Shown: positions 19,652-29,339, counted from the first letter of the stretch. The stretch: 64,000 nucleotides of DNA from Serratia rubidaea (GCA_901472405.1 LR590463.1:1860001-1924000); one strand, 5' to 3'. The notes: a model not told the origin generated them from the sequence alone. Numbers and translations: made by a program.

Positions 19652-20440
19652 CTGATGATGTCCTGTCTTACCTGTCATGAGTGAAATTACGAGCTCTAAA
19701 TTGGCTCTTTCTTATACGTTTATCCGGCTGTCCGGCTTTAATTTAGGTGGTGTTACCAATTCACCTTTGCGTAACATGTTTACAACATTTGACGCCGAGG
19801 GGAAAGTTGACTGTTTCTTGTACACAGGCGGTAAATCGGACCTTCAGGAAGCGCAAGGTTACCCTCAGGCATCAAAAATTAACAGCCTTTGCCAACGCTA
19901 TCTTGTTGATATCCCAAAGGGTTAAGTTTTTAGCATGAAAAAAACTAATGCATGGAAACGGTGAGCCGTCGCAGACGCCCGGCGCTAATTGAGTGCGAAC
20001 CGCCGACGTTGGATCGGGGAGCGTCGGCGATCGGTTTACGTCAGCCTGCGGCAGGCGTTGAGCCTCAGGCAGCTAAAAATCATTAGCTTAGCGCGCCCGC
20101 TTCAGACTCGGTGTGGCAGGATGGCGTTAAATTTGTGCGGCGCCGCGCAAAATTGCAGTGGCGTTTCGCTTGGCGTGCAGAAAGGTGATCTGGCGCATGT
20201 TTAGCGCGCCGGTGCGTATTTTATCCCTACTTCTTGTCATGCACAAAATTTCCGTCGCCAGTGGCCGGATGAGCAGGAATTCACCGATTTTCACCCGCAG
20301 GCATGACCAGATGGCTTAACTGTGTTTTTTCATTATTGCCACTTGATTAGCTGGCTGTGCGTTAAAAACTGGTTTTTTTATTTTGTTGAATGGCGACTGT
20401 TATTGTTATCATGCCTGCTTAACCTCTGAGGGAACAAAGT
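19652..20440. other. 789-bp intergenic region upstream of cycA
   Basis: Frames here (for example 19677-19925) lack ribosome sites, family motifs or protein-like composition. The region must carry the divergent promoters of cycA and the lipoprotein gene. No small RNA or repeat was recognised. Confidence 0.4.
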
Positions 20441-20788
20441 ATGAAAAACAAATCATTAGCGCTCTTATTACTGGCTGGCCTGACCGGCTGCAGCCAGTCG
20501 TCAACGTCGCCGGAAGCGTCTGCGTCAGCGGCCGGAAAAAGCGAAACCTTATACGTCAACAGCCGTCTGGTGGACTGCGTGGGCGTCGCGCCGATGAAGT
20601 GCATGCAGGTGCGTCAGACGCCGGATGCAGAGTGGGAGCTGTTTTACACCCAGATTGAAGGCTTTGCGTTTACCCCCGGCTACCGCTATAAGCTGCTGGT
20701 GAACGTCAGCGAGCTGGAAAACGTGCCGGCCGACGCCTCTTCGCTGCGCTATGTGCTGGTCAAACAGCTGGAAAAAACCAAGGCATAA
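20441..20788 (+). CDS. DUF4377-type lipoprotein
   Basis: A 115-aa exported protein. The signal peptide ends in the lipobox LTGC (Cys at residue 17), followed by a Ser/Ala-rich linker. The globular part ETLYVNSRLVDCVGVAPMKC and GFAFTPGYRYKLLV matches the DUF4377 pattern, with two conserved cysteines (DCVG, MKCMQV). Relatives are found alone or fused to META/HslJ domains. Function is unknown. The ATG has GAGGGA 9 bp upstream and the frame is clean. Confidence 0.8.
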   Translation: MKNKSLALLLLAGLTGCSQSSTSPEASASAAGKSETLYVNSRLVDCVGVAPMKCMQVRQTPDAEWELFYTQIEGFAFTPGYRYKLLVNVSELENVPADASSLRYVLVKQLEKTKA

Positions 20789-20973
20789 CGCATACGCCGG
20801 AGGCGGCGGCATGCGGCCTCCGGCGCAGCTCCAGCGCCCCACCCTGATTAACGCCGTCCCGGCGGTTAAATAGTCTTTACCCCCGATCACAAAAAACCGA
20901 GAAATCAATTCATCCGCGCCGCCGTCAGCAGTAAGCTGGAAGCCACAGGGCTACCACCAAATAGGGATGATAT

Positions 20974-21402
20974 ATGTACCAGATGATTTTAGTACCGGTT
21001 GATCTTGAAGAGCCGCAGCTGACGGATAAGGCGATCAAGCATGTGGAGTATCTGGCCAAGGCGTCGGGCGCCAAGGTGCACCTGTTCCATGCGTTGCCGG
21101 ATGCGTCGGCATTCGTGACTGCCTATTCGTTCGGTATCAAAGAATTTGAGAATCAGGCGGAAGTTAACGCTATCGACAAACTGAAGAATATCATTGCGGA
21201 AATGGAGCTGCCGCTGGAGCGTCTGTCTTACACCATCAGCTTCGGCTCACCGCGTGACGAGGTGCTGCAGCTGGCCGATGATATCGGCGCGGACCTGATC
21301 GTGGTCGGCTCGCGGCGTCCCAGCGTCAAAACCTACCTGCTCGGCTCCAACGCCGCGGCGATTGTACGCCATGCCAAAACGTCGGTGATGGTGGTCAGAT
21401 AA
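20974..21402 (+). CDS. uspF: UspF-like universal stress protein
   Basis: A 142-aa single-domain universal stress protein. It begins with the beta-strand MILVPVDLEE and ends with the nucleotide-binding loop G-x2-G-x9-G(S/T), seen as VVGSRRPSVKTYLLGSNAA followed by VRHAKTSVMVVR. This arrangement is characteristic of the ATP-binding UspF/UspG subfamily. These small cytoplasmic proteins are induced by stress and affect adhesion and motility in E. coli. UspF is preferred over UspG, with moderate certainty. A GC-rich hairpin follows at 21413-21432. Confidence 0.82.
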   Translation: MYQMILVPVDLEEPQLTDKAIKHVEYLAKASGAKVHLFHALPDASAFVTAYSFGIKEFENQAEVNAIDKLKNIIAEMELPLERLSYTISFGSPRDEVLQLADDIGADLIVVGSRRPSVKTYLLGSNAAAIVRHAKTSVMVVR

Positions 21403-21440
21403 TCATTCGCCCCTCTCCCGGCGGGGAGGGGGGCGACATG

Positions 21441-22454
21441 TTAATGGCACAGCGCCTCAATCTCCTCGTACAGCGCCTGCGGCAGTTCGATGCCGTGCTG
21501 CTCACTCAGCGGACGCTGGCGAAAGCGCCGCTCGCCGGGCAGCCGCGCGCCCTGTTGCTGCATATCGCTGAACAGCGTTTCGGCATGGGCCAGATAGGTA
21601 GCCTGCTGTTCCCCCAAAAAGCGCTGCGGATCCATGGCGATAATCAGTTCGCCGCCGTAAGGCGATGATCCGGTCTGGTTATCAAACGCCAGCGACTCTT
21701 TACTGGTCATATCGCCGATCAACGGCCCGGCCAATAATTCCACCATCGCCGCCAGCGCCGAGCCTTTATGCCCGCCGAAGGTCAGCATGGCGCCGGCCAG
21801 CACGCTGGCGGCATCGGTTGAGGGGTTGCCGTCCTTGTCGATGCCCCAGCCCGGCGGCAGCGGCTTGCCGGCGCGCCGGTGCAGCTCTATTTCACCGCGC
21901 GCCGCGGCGCTGGTGGCCATATCAAACACAAAGGGCGGCCGTGCGGGACGCGGCCAGCCGAAGGCGATGGGGTTGGTGCCGAACAGCGGCTGATTGCCGC
22001 CGGCCGGCGTCACCCAGGCGTGGCTGGGGGTACAGGCCAGCGCCACCAGTCCCTGCTCGGTCAGCGGCTCGATGTCGGCCCACAGCGCCGAGAAGTGCAC
22101 GCAGTGGTTGATCGCCAGCGCGGCGATGCCGTTGCGTTTCACCTTATCGACAAACGCCGGCAGCGCCCGGCGGTAGGCCACCAGCGAAAATGCGCCGTGG
22201 GCGTTCACCCGCATAATGGCGGGGGCGCTGTCGATCAGTTCCGGTTCGGCATCGGCGGAGACTTTCCCCATCCGCAGCGAGTGTACGCAGCCGAGAATGC
22301 GGTACAGCCCGTGGGAGGCGCAGCCGTCGCGCTCCCCGGCGGTGACGTTCTGCGCCACCGCGTCGGCGTGTTCGGCGCTGAAACCGTTGCTGCGCAACGC
22401 GCGCTGCGCCAGATGATAGGCCTGATCCAGCGTCAGGCGTATGCTTGCCGTCAT
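21441..22454 (-). CDS. Malate/lactate dehydrogenase-family oxidoreductase, DpkA/LhpD-like imino-acid reductase
   Basis: A 337-aa NAD(P)H-dependent enzyme of the Ldh_2 fold. The family signatures are HGLYRILGCVHSLRMGKV (substrate-side His and Arg), NHCVHFSALWADIEPLTEQG, GTNPIAFGWPRP and FGGHKGSALAAMVELLAG. The pattern is closest to Pseudomonas delta-1-piperideine-2-carboxylate / pyrroline-2-carboxylate reductase, which acts in D-lysine, D-proline and hydroxyproline catabolism. The start follows GGGAGGATGTCATC. Immediately upstream lie remnants of a permease and of an FAD oxidoreductase with a CxCxD motif, which supports an amino-acid catabolic origin. Confidence 0.75.
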   Translation of the reverse strand: MTASIRLTLDQAYHLAQRALRSNGFSAEHADAVAQNVTAGERDGCASHGLYRILGCVHSLRMGKVSADAEPELIDSAPAIMRVNAHGAFSLVAYRRALPAFVDKVKRNGIAALAINHCVHFSALWADIEPLTEQGLVALACTPSHAWVTPAGGNQPLFGTNPIAFGWPRPARPPFVFDMATSAAARGEIELHRRAGKPLPPGWGIDKDGNPSTDAASVLAGAMLTFGGHKGSALAAMVELLAGPLIGDMTSKESLAFDNQTGSSPYGGELIIAMDPQRFLGEQQATYLAHAETLFSDMQQQGARLPGERRFRQRPLSEQHGIELPQALYEEIEALCH

Positions 22455-22473
22455 GATGACATCCTCCCTTGAG

Positions 22474-22600
22474 TTACTCTTCTTCATCTCCGACAAAATT
22501 TGCCTGTGGTAAACAGGTATAGGCGCCCCAGTAGTAGATCGCCAGCGCAATCACCGCCACCGTCAGGGTATCCCACGGGTGACCGATGGCGCTGCGGTGG
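22474..22600 (-). pseudogene. C-terminal remnant of an inner-membrane permease
   Basis: On the minus strand the frame reads RSAIGHPWDTLTV, then AVIALAIYYWGAYTCLPQAN and FVGDEEE to a TAA at 22474. It looks like the last membrane helix and acidic tail of an APC-type amino-acid permease. No start codon or earlier part is present; the frame runs into a plus-strand oxidoreductase remnant near 22580-22600. Position 20 bp upstream of the reductase gene suggests that the two once formed an operon. Confidence 0.5.
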
Positions 22601-22857
22601 CGGGGAGCATTCTTTCAGACCCGGCGTTAAAGACGCCGGCGACGGTGCCAACGCTGCTATGTCGCTGCGAGGATGTGACGTTGGGACAGGTGGCCGGGCA
22701 GGCGCAGCCGCTGCGGCATGGGCGCCTGCCAGGGAAAATTTGCGCAACGGCGGCGCGCTATCTGTTCGACTGGCCGCTGGCGCCGCCGCGGACGTCGTTG
22801 ACGCCGGTACGCACCGCGACGTTGCTGCGCGGCGCAGAGCGCGAATCCGACGCGTAA
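22579..22857 (+). pseudogene. C-terminal remnant of an FAD oxidoreductase with a BFD-like CxCxD motif
   Basis: The frame holds TDGAAVAG, which resembles the FAD-binding G-D-G segment, then LLCRCEDVTLGQV and PVRTATLLRGAE near the C-terminus. CRCEDVT is the start of the [2Fe-2S] BFD-like domain found in D-hydroxyproline dehydrogenase and opine/amino-acid oxidase subunits. The usual second cysteine pair (a G-x2-CQGRxC block) is missing, so the remnant is internally deleted as well as N-terminally truncated. Confidence 0.5.
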
Positions 22858-22904
22858 AACTGCTACACTCAGGCATAATACTCCACGAAACAGGCGGATG
22901 AAGG

Positions 22905-23057
22905 ATGACAAACGCGCTGATTACACTGGGATTATGCCTGCTGTTGGTGCCGCTGTTGTTATGGCTGATGGGTAAGGCATTATCAGCGGCGAAGGATAAG
23001 CCGCACGACAATAAAAGCAAGCCGAAAACCGGCATGCCGCACGGCGATGACGAGTAG
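22905..23057 (+). CDS. Putative 50-aa single-span membrane protein
   Basis: The frame encodes MTNALITLGLCLLLVPLLLW, then a basic and polar tail with several Lys-Pro pairs ending HGDDE. The N-terminal 25 residues form one membrane helix; the tail would be cytoplasmic. AAGG directly abuts the ATG and GGCGG lies 8 bp further upstream, so the ribosome site is unclear. Not recognised. An overlapping frame from 22899 is less protein-like. Confidence 0.5.
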   Translation: MTNALITLGLCLLLVPLLLWLMGKALSAAKDKPHDNKSKPKTGMPHGDDE

Positions 23058-23071
23058 GCTCAGGCCGGCTT

Positions 23072-23431
23072 TTAGCTGCGCGGCCAGTAGTAGACCTTTT
23101 CATACCAGCCTTTCTCGTACATGCAGGATTTTATGATGGCGTTGCGGGCGTCCTTGTTGTTGTCGCTGTGTAATGTACGCAGCGTCGGGCGTGATTCATA
23201 ACGGTGGCCGTCCGGGCAGGTTTTCTTGTTTTTCTTGCAGGGAACGTACTGATCGCCATACTCAACCTCAACGTCTTTGACGACGTCAGGCGGAAAGCGC
23301 TGGTACGCGCGCTCCTTGCATTTGGCATATTCGGCCTGCCAGAGGGTATTGCTGGCGTCGTTACGCTCCCACTGAACGCAGCCGTTGAGGAAAAGTGCGG
23401 GTATGATCATTAAAAGTCCGTATGTTTTCAT
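23072..23431 (-). CDS. Small lipoprotein of unknown function
   Basis: A 119-aa precursor: a signal sequence with lipobox LNGC (Cys18), then a 100-residue polar domain with four cysteines (KCKE, PCKKNKKTCPDG, SCMYEKGW) and a C-terminus rich in aromatic residues (GWYEKVYYWPRS). The cysteines suggest disulfides in the periplasm. No family was recognised. It stands alone, convergent with the small membrane protein before it. Confidence 0.7.
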   Translation of the reverse strand: MKTYGLLMIIPALFLNGCVQWERNDASNTLWQAEYAKCKERAYQRFPPDVVKDVEVEYGDQYVPCKKNKKTCPDGHRYESRPTLRTLHSDNNKDARNAIIKSCMYEKGWYEKVYYWPRS

Positions 23432-24063
23432 TATATCCCTATTAGCTTATTTATAAGCACGCGCGATGCGCTGTTGATTAAGAATATTCTTCCTTAAGCG
23501 TCGGTGTTAACAAGGGCGGAGCATCAATGATGCGGCACCGCTGAAGGCATTCGTTGTCAGCGTAACGATGACCGACCGGTCGTTATCGTGGCTGGCGGAC
23601 ATTAAGCGTACCGGATAACGCCGACATGCTGCCGATAAACGCCGGGTATTATAGGGGAAATAAATCACCAGGAAAAATAACGGTAATTTATATTACCCTG
23701 CAGATATTTCTCCGCATCCTTTATACCTTGCGGTTAAGAGTAATAACCTGCTTTTTATAGGATCATTCTAATTAATGATAGATTAATTAAGAGGTTTATT
23801 CTTAATAAAGGCCGCAGAAGGTCGGCCCACGTTTAATTTTCCGGATGTCATAACGTGTTGCGCTAGTGTGTCGTTTGGCTGACGTATGTCGCCGATGCCC
23901 GTGAAATATGCCTGTTGGCAGCGCGCTGCATCTGGCCGCTAATCTCTGCGTTGCTTCAGGACGTGGTGGGGATTAATCTTATTTTTTGTCGAGCTGCGGG
24001 ATGCTTGATGCAGGGCGGGATTATCTTGTTACTATTGGGGCCTGTTTTTTTAAGGAGTTCAGG
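23432..24063. other. 632-bp intergenic region
   Basis: AT-rich, with promoter-like DNA on both sides for the two divergent lipoprotein genes. ACCGACCGGTCG at 23571-23582 is a local palindrome. I see no gene, repeat or RNA. Confidence 0.4.
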
Positions 24064-24495
24064 ATGAAGCGTTACGCCGCGTTACTTATTTCCTCTGTGC
24101 TATTGTCCGGTTGCGCTACCCAGGCGGTGCCGCCGCAACAGGCTAAATCCCCGCCGCCAAGCCGGCTGATGCTTTATCAAAACCTGCCGACTACGCCGTA
24201 TGCCACGGTGGTCGTGGTGCGTGACAGCGGCATGCTGGCCGGATCCTGTCGCACCGGCGTCTATGTTGACGGCGAGTTCGCCGCGTCGCTGGCGACGAAA
24301 GAGAAGGCGGAGTTCCGCATGCCGGTCGGTAATCACGTGGTCAGCATCGGTCAGGATATGATCGAAAGTCATCTGTGTATCTGGCGCGAGACCGCCGGGC
24401 AGCAGCCGATGACCCTGCGCGCCGGGGACGTGCGCTATCTGCGGATTGGCGGCGACATGCAGAGCGGCTTTATCCTGAAGCCCGGGCGCGGTTGA
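24064..24495 (+). CDS. Lipoprotein of unknown function (beta-rich)
   Basis: A 143-aa precursor with lipobox LSGC (Cys17) after a short hydrophobic signal. A Pro/Gln-rich linker precedes a domain with alternating hydrophobic residues (TVVVVRDSGMLAGSCRTGVY, VDGEFAASLATKEKAEF, VGNHVVSIGQDM). This resembles DUF2846-type beta-sandwich lipoproteins that present a surface-like loop, but the assignment is tentative. The start ATG follows AAGGAGTTCAGG. The frame is intact. Confidence 0.72.
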   Translation: MKRYAALLISSVLLSGCATQAVPPQQAKSPPPSRLMLYQNLPTTPYATVVVVRDSGMLAGSCRTGVYVDGEFAASLATKEKAEFRMPVGNHVVSIGQDMIESHLCIWRETAGQQPMTLRAGDVRYLRIGGDMQSGFILKPGRG

Positions 24496-24540
24496 ATCGC
24501 ACAGGCCGGTGCAGCGTGACCGGCCTGTTTCCTGCATGGC

Positions 24541-24765
24541 TTACTGGCGGTAAGCGTGTTTGATTTGCTGCAGGCTGTTTTTAAACACTTCCGCCTGCGT
24601 AGGGTCTTCGATCTGGGCAATAAAACGCTCCAGATTAATAATGACTTTGCCCGCATCGGCCTGACCAATCGATTTCAGTATCAGCGTTAACGTGGCTTTC
24701 AGGCAGGCAACTTCGGTTGCCAGTGTTTCTGGATTTGCGGACGTAGTGAAATCGATGTTGCTCAT
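24541..24765 (-). CDS. yecF: YecF, DUF2594 family
   Basis: A 74-aa cytoplasmic protein matching E. coli YecF along its length: the segment CLKATLTLILKSIGQADAGK and the C-terminus QIKHAYRQ are near-identical. The function is unknown. In E. coli the order is yecF-sdiA-uvrY; here sdiA, the LuxR-type quorum-signal receptor, is missing from the interval. The start follows AGGAGATAAA. Confidence 0.92.
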   Translation of the reverse strand: MSNIDFTTSANPETLATEVACLKATLTLILKSIGQADAGKVIINLERFIAQIEDPTQAEVFKNSLQQIKHAYRQ

Positions 24766-25493
24766 TTTATCTCCTGATCTCTGCGGCCGTAGCCGTAAAA
24801 GGTGCGCCTGTGCGCCGGGCCGCCGCCCGCAACATACGGGCGACGGCGCCGTTTTCTGCTGGCGAGTATAACATAAACTGCGCTTGAGCCAGCGGCGTCC
24901 TCGACTGATGAGTATTAATGATATTTATTATACTTGAGATTTATTGCGCATTGATGAATAGGTATGTCGAATTAACGCTGCAACCTTGCATGCGCGCATA
25001 TTTTTAAATGCTTAATAAGCACTTTACGTGCATGCTTCTGCTGTCTGACGGGCGGGCCATAGCGTAAATAATGTTGGGTTCGCTGATACATATAGCGACA
25101 GGCAATGATTTTACGCCTAAAGTGATAACGCTGCACTCCGGCATGTGCTATTATAGCGCCGTGATTTTAAAGGGTTAATTCTCAGCGGAAAGGATGTTAT
25201 TATTACGCTTGGTTATGATTACCCGCGTTGATCTTTACTCAGCCGGGGCGTTTACCGCACCTGCGTTTTGTCAACGATCCCTCGATCAGGTATATGCGCT
25301 GCCGGGTTTTTATCCGCCCGCAACGCCGTAAGCTCGCGTCGTCAGGTGTAAAAATACGAAAAATTAGGCCTGCTCCGCAGAGTTAATCGAGTATACATAT
25401 TAATCTGTATTCATTCTTTGTTGAAAAACAAGTAATATCTGTCGCGATAACAGAGACTGATTGCGTTACTCCCTATTTTTTGGAGATTGTTCC
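24766..25493. other. 728-bp AT-rich gap between yecF and uvrY, no sdiA
   Basis: No open frame of any length resembles SdiA. The DNA is AT-rich with many stop codons. It should contain the uvrY promoter; no specific operator was recognised. Confidence 0.5.
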
Positions 25494-26149
25494 TTGATTA
25501 GCGTTCTTCTTGTTGATGACCACGAACTGGTGCGCGCAGGGATACGACGCATTCTTGAAGATATCAAAGGCATAAAGGTTGTCGGTGAAGTCCAGTGCGG
25601 CGAAGATGCCGTAAAATGGTGTCGCAACAATGTTGTTGATATCGTGCTGATGGACATGAATATGCCGGGTATTGGGGGGCTGGAAGCCACCCGTAAGATT
25701 GTGCGTTATGCACCCGACATCAAAGTCATCATGTTGACTATCCACACAGAAAATCCTTTGCCGGCGAAAGTGATGCAGGCGGGGCCGCCGGCTATCTGAG
25801 CAAAGGGGCCGCGCCGCAGGAAGTGGTGAACGCCATACGTTCCGTGCATGCCGGGCAACGCTATATTGCCTCCGACATTGCGCAGCAGATGGCGTTAAGC
25901 CAGCTCGAGCCGGAGGCCGAAACGCCGTTCAGCTGTCTTTCTGACCGTGAACTGCAGATTATGTTAATGATTACCAAAGGAAAGAAGGTCAACGAAATTT
26001 CCGAGCAGTTGAACCTTAGCCCCAAAACGGTAAACAGCTACCGCTACCGGATGTTCAGCAAGCTGAACATCAGCGGCGATGTGGAGCTGACTCACCTGGC
26101 TATCCGACATGGATTGTTCAATGCGGAGACGTTGTTAAGCGGTGAATGA
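25494..26149 (+). CDS. uvrY: UvrY, BarA-UvrY response regulator; one frameshift
   Basis: A FixJ/NarL-type response regulator of 218 aa when corrected. The receiver domain (residues 1-120) has the acidic pair DD in [12 protein letters not shown], the phosphoacceptor Asp in VLMDMNMPG and Lys in the LSKGA segment. The LuxR-type HTH (residues 150-210) has the recognition element [19 protein letters not shown]. It activates csrB/csrC small RNAs. Start is a TTG at 25494 with GGAG upstream. One G is missing from the run 25781-25784, splitting [18 protein letters not shown]. The last eight bases overlap uvrC, so the two are co-transcribed. Confidence 0.93.
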
Positions 26150-27974
26150 TCGTTTTGATGCAAAAGCCTTTCTTAAAACCGTAACCAGCCAGCCCGGCGT
26201 CTATCGCATGTATGACGCCGGCGGCACGGTTATCTATGTCGGCAAGGCCAAAGACCTGAAAAAACGCCTTGCGAGCTATTTCCGCACGCAGGTCGGCAGC
26301 CGTAAAACCGAAACGCTGGTTAAAAATATCGCGCAAATAGACGTTACTGTTACACATACCGAAACAGAAGCGCTGTTGCTGGAACATAACTACATTAAAT
26401 TATATCAACCGCGATATAATGTTCTTTTGCGCGACGATAAATCTTATCCGCTGATCTTTCTGAGCGCCGATACCCATCCGCGGCTTGCCGTTCACCGCGG
26501 CGCCAAACACGCCAAGGGCGAATATTTTGGCCCGTTCCCCAACTCTTATGCCGTGCGTGAAACGCTGGCGCTGTTGCAAAAGCTGTTTCCCGTTCGCCAG
26601 TGTGAAAACAGCGTTTACCGTAACCGCTCGCGCCCTTGTCTGCAGTATCAGATCGGCCGCTGTCTTGGCCCTTGTGTCGCCGGCCTGGTGAGCGAAGAAG
26701 AGTACCGGCAGCAGGTTGACTATGTGCGGCTGTTTTTGTCCGGTAAGGATCAGCAGGTGCTGCATCAGCTGATTGAGCGCATGGAGAACGCCAGCAAGGC
26801 GCTGAATTTCGAAGAGGCCGCGCGGGTGCGCGATCAGATCCAGGCGGTGCGTCGCGTCACGGAACGGCAGTTTGTCTCCGGCCACGGCGACGATATGGAT
26901 GTGATCGGCGTTGCCTTTGAGGCCGGCATGGCCTGCCTGCACGTGCTGTTTATCCGCCAGGGGCAGGTGCTCGGCAGCCGCAGTTATTTCCCCAAAGTGC
27001 CGGGCGATACCGACATCAGCGAAGTGGTGCAGACCTTTGTCGGCCAGTTTTATCTGCAGGGCAGCCAGTCGCGCACCCTGCCGACGGAGATCCTGCTGGA
27101 CTTTACGCTGCCGGAAAAAGATCTGCTGGCCGCGTCGCTGTCCGAGGTGGCGGGGCGCAAAATCCATATCCAGAGCAAGCCGCGCGGCGACCGCGCGCGC
27201 TACCTCAAACTGGCGCGCACCAATGCGGCGACGGCGTTAACCAGCAAACTGTCTCAGCAGTCGACCATTCACCAGCGCCTGGCGGAGCTGGCGAAGGTTC
27301 TGCAGATGGATAACATTACCCGGATGGAATGTTTTGATATCAGCCACACGATGGGCGAACAGACCGTCGCTTCCTGCGTGGTATTTGATGAGAACGGTCC
27401 GCTGCGTTCCGAGTATCGTCGCTATAACATCACGGGCATTACGCCGGGCGATGATTACGCGGCGATGGCGCAGGTGCTGCGACGCCGTTACGGCAAGGCG
27501 CTGGAAGAGAAAAAAATCCCTGACGTGATCTTTATCGACGGCGGCAAAGGCCAGCTCGGCATGGCGCGTGAGGTGTTTGATGCGCTGGACGTGACGTGGG
27601 ATAAAAGCAAACCGCGGCTGATTGGCATTGCCAAAGGCGCCGATCGTAAAGCCGGCCTGGAAACGCTGTTCTTTGTGCCCGAAGGCGAGGGGATTTCGCT
27701 GCCGGCGGATTCGCCGGCGCTGCACGTGATCCAGCATATCCGCGATGATTCGCATAACCATGCCATCACCGGCCACCGCCAAAAACGCGCCAAGGTTAAA
27801 AATACCAGCGCGCTGGAGCTGATTGAGGGCGTGGGGCCAAAACGGCGGCAAACGCTGCTGAAGTTTATGGGCGGTCTGCAACCGTTGATGAACGCCAGCG
27901 TTGAGGAAATTGCAAAAGTGCCGGGTATTTCACAAGCATTGGCAGAAAAGATCTATAATGCATTGAAACACTGA
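26142..27974 (+). CDS. uvrC: UvrC, excinuclease ABC subunit C
   Basis: The 610-aa nuclease subunit of UvrABC that makes both incisions around bulky DNA lesions. Domains in order: GIY-YIG endonuclease ([18 protein letters not shown], residues 19-36), Cys-rich region ([13 protein letters not shown]), UVR/UvrB-binding domain ([12 protein letters not shown], about residue 220), RNase H-like endonuclease ([23 protein letters not shown]) and tandem HhH ([18 protein letters not shown]). Translation starts at the GTG at 26142 inside the end of uvrY. Length equals E. coli UvrC and the frame is intact. Confidence 0.97.
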   Translation: MNDRFDAKAFLKTVTSQPGVYRMYDAGGTVIYVGKAKDLKKRLASYFRTQVGSRKTETLVKNIAQIDVTVTHTETEALLLEHNYIKLYQPRYNVLLRDDKSYPLIFLSADTHPRLAVHRGAKHAKGEYFGPFPNSYAVRETLALLQKLFPVRQCENSVYRNRSRPCLQYQIGRCLGPCVAGLVSEEEYRQQVDYVRLFLSGKDQQVLHQLIERMENASKALNFEEAARVRDQIQAVRRVTERQFVSGHGDDMDVIGVAFEAGMACLHVLFIRQGQVLGSRSYFPKVPGDTDISEVVQTFVGQFYLQGSQSRTLPTEILLDFTLPEKDLLAASLSEVAGRKIHIQSKPRGDRARYLKLARTNAATALTSKLSQQSTIHQRLAELAKVLQMDNITRMECFDISHTMGEQTVASCVVFDENGPLRSEYRRYNITGITPGDDYAAMAQVLRRRYGKALEEKKIPDVIFIDGGKGQLGMAREVFDALDVTWDKSKPRLIGIAKGADRKAGLETLFFVPEGEGISLPADSPALHVIQHIRDDSHNHAITGHRQKRAKVKNTSALELIEGVGPKRRQTLLKFMGGLQPLMNASVEEIAKVPGISQALAEKIYNALKH

Positions 27975-28031
27975 AGGCAATGTAGCAACATACCCTTAAT
28001 TCCACTCCAGCCAGATAGTTACCGTAGCATT

Positions 28032-28580
28032 ATGCAATTGAATATACCGACTTGGCTCACCCTGTTTCGCGTAGTTCTGATCCCATTCTTTGTGCTGGCA
28101 TTTTATCTGCCGTTCACTTGGGCCCCGATGGTTTGCGCCATCATTTTTGTGTTTGCAGCGGTAACCGATTGGTTTGACGGCTTTTTAGCCCGACGCTGGA
28201 AGCAGACAACCCGCTTTGGCGCGTTCCTGGATCCGGTCGCCGACAAGGTGATGGTCGCCATGGCGTTGGTGCTGGTGGCGGAACACTATCACGCCTGGTG
28301 GATTACGTTGCCGGCGGCGACGATGATTGCGCGTGAAATCATTATTTCTTCACTGCGCGAGTGGATGGCGGAAATCGGCAAGCGCAGCAGCGTGGCGGTC
28401 TCCTGGATCGGTAAAGTGAAGACCAGTGCGCAGATGATGTCGCTGGTGGGGCTGCTGTGGCGTCCCGATCGTAGCGTCGAGTACGCGGCCATCGGCCTGT
28501 TGTACATCGCGGCGGTGCTGACTTTCTGGTCAATGTTCCAATATTTGAACGCTGCGCGTAACGATTTGCTGGAACCGTGA
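28032..28580 (+). CDS. pgsA: PgsA, phosphatidylglycerophosphate synthase
   Basis: A 182-aa integral membrane enzyme that joins CDP-diacylglycerol and glycerol-3-phosphate, the committed step to phosphatidylglycerol and cardiolipin. The CDP-alcohol phosphotransferase motif D-G-x2-A-R-x8-G-x3-D-x3-D is seen in [10 protein letters not shown] and [10 protein letters not shown]. Four predicted membrane helices. It lies 57 bp after uvrC and immediately before the glyW-cysT-leuZ tRNA cluster, as in E. coli. The frame is intact. Confidence 0.97.
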   Translation: MQLNIPTWLTLFRVVLIPFFVLAFYLPFTWAPMVCAIIFVFAAVTDWFDGFLARRWKQTTRFGAFLDPVADKVMVAMALVLVAEHYHAWWITLPAATMIAREIIISSLREWMAEIGKRSSVAVSWIGKVKTSAQMMSLVGLLWRPDRSVEYAAIGLLYIAAVLTFWSMFQYLNAARNDLLEP

Positions 28581-28724
28581 TCGATTCGATGCAAAAATCG
28601 GCAAACGGCTGTGGTGGGCAAACAATTTTGTTGACTCATCACGTCAGGTAAGTAGAATGCATCGCATCAGACGGCAGCGACGATTTGCAGAAAGTTGGCA
28701 AGCAAATCAGTAAGTTCTGATGAT

Positions 28725-28800
28725 GCGGGAATAGCTCAGTTGGTAGAGCGCAACCTTGCCAAGGTTGAGGTCGCGAGTTCGAGCCTCGTTTCCCGCTCCA
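28725..28800 (+). tRNA. glyW: tRNA-Gly(GCC)
   Basis: A 76-nt cloverleaf from GCGGGAATAGCTC to a genome-encoded CCA. The anticodon stem CAACCTT/AAGGTTG carries GCC. First of three tRNA genes downstream of pgsA, as in E. coli glyW-cysT-leuZ. Confidence 0.97.
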
Positions 28801-28855
28801 AATTAAGAAAGCTGGTGATGCACGAGCTTTCAGCCTGAAAAGGCAAACAGAATAT

Positions 28856-28929
28856 GGCGCGTTAACAAAGCGGTTATGTAGCGGATTGCAAATCCGTCTA
28901 GTCCGGTTCGACTCCGGAACGCGCCTCCA
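28856..28929 (+). tRNA. cysT: tRNA-Cys(GCA)
   Basis: A 74-nt tRNA from GGCGCGTTAACAAAGC to TCCA. The anticodon loop in GGATTGCAAATCC gives GCA. Confidence 0.97.
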
Positions 28930-28939
28930 ATTTTCCCGA

Positions 28940-29025
28940 GCCCGGGTGGTGAAATCGGTAGACACAAGGGATTTAAAATCCCTCGGCTTATGGCTGTGCG
29001 GGTTCAAGTCCCGCCCCGGGTACCA
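28940..29025 (+). tRNA. leuZ: tRNA-Leu(TAA), with an island inserted at its 3' half
   Basis: An 86-nt class II tRNA with a long variable arm, anticodon TAA within GGGATTTAAAATCCC, ending TACCA. Its sequence from 28972 on, plus the following terminator, is repeated perfectly at 30553-30673, marking it as the attachment site of the mini-island. Confidence 0.97.
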
Positions 29026-29092
29026 TGGGAAACATCAGAATAATCAAAGCAATAAGCAGTGTCGTAAGCCGCCGAAAGGCGGTTTTTTTGTG
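28972..29092 (+). repeat. 121-bp direct repeat, left copy (attL, inside tRNA-Leu)
   Basis: Covers the anticodon-to-3' end part of tRNA-Leu, 40 bp of spacer and the GCCGCC/GGCGG terminator. It is identical base for base to 30553-30673. Confidence 0.9.
29067..29089 (+). terminator. Terminator of the tRNA operon
   Basis: GCCGCC-GAAA-GGCGGT stem then T7, 42 bp after the tRNA-Leu CCA. A second copy lies in the right repeat at 30648-30670. Confidence 0.9.
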
Positions 29093-29339
29093 CCTGTAAA
29101 ACGGCAAGTGGCGGCAGAGTGACGACACCAAAAAAATCCCGCATGTGCGCGGGCTGTTTTTACAGTGACACGTTGAGCTGTTTTTCGCTGTATATAATAC
29201 TGGGAATACGCCTGTCGCACTGAAATTCAATCACCGTTGAGAAGACGCGAGAGAATCCTATTGATGGGGTTTGTCCGTTCGGGTAGGGTGATTTGAAGTG
29301 CGACTTTTTTGCATAATGGCAAGCTTAGATGCCTCAAAA

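Noticed and set aside
19677..19925. 82-aa ORF upstream of cycA
   Set aside because: No ribosome site, no recognisable motif, lies in the divergent promoter region.
29185..29205. LexA-box-like sequence (CTGTATATAATACTGG) inside the island
   Set aside because: The right half does not match CAG; it is more simply read as an extended -10 promoter element.
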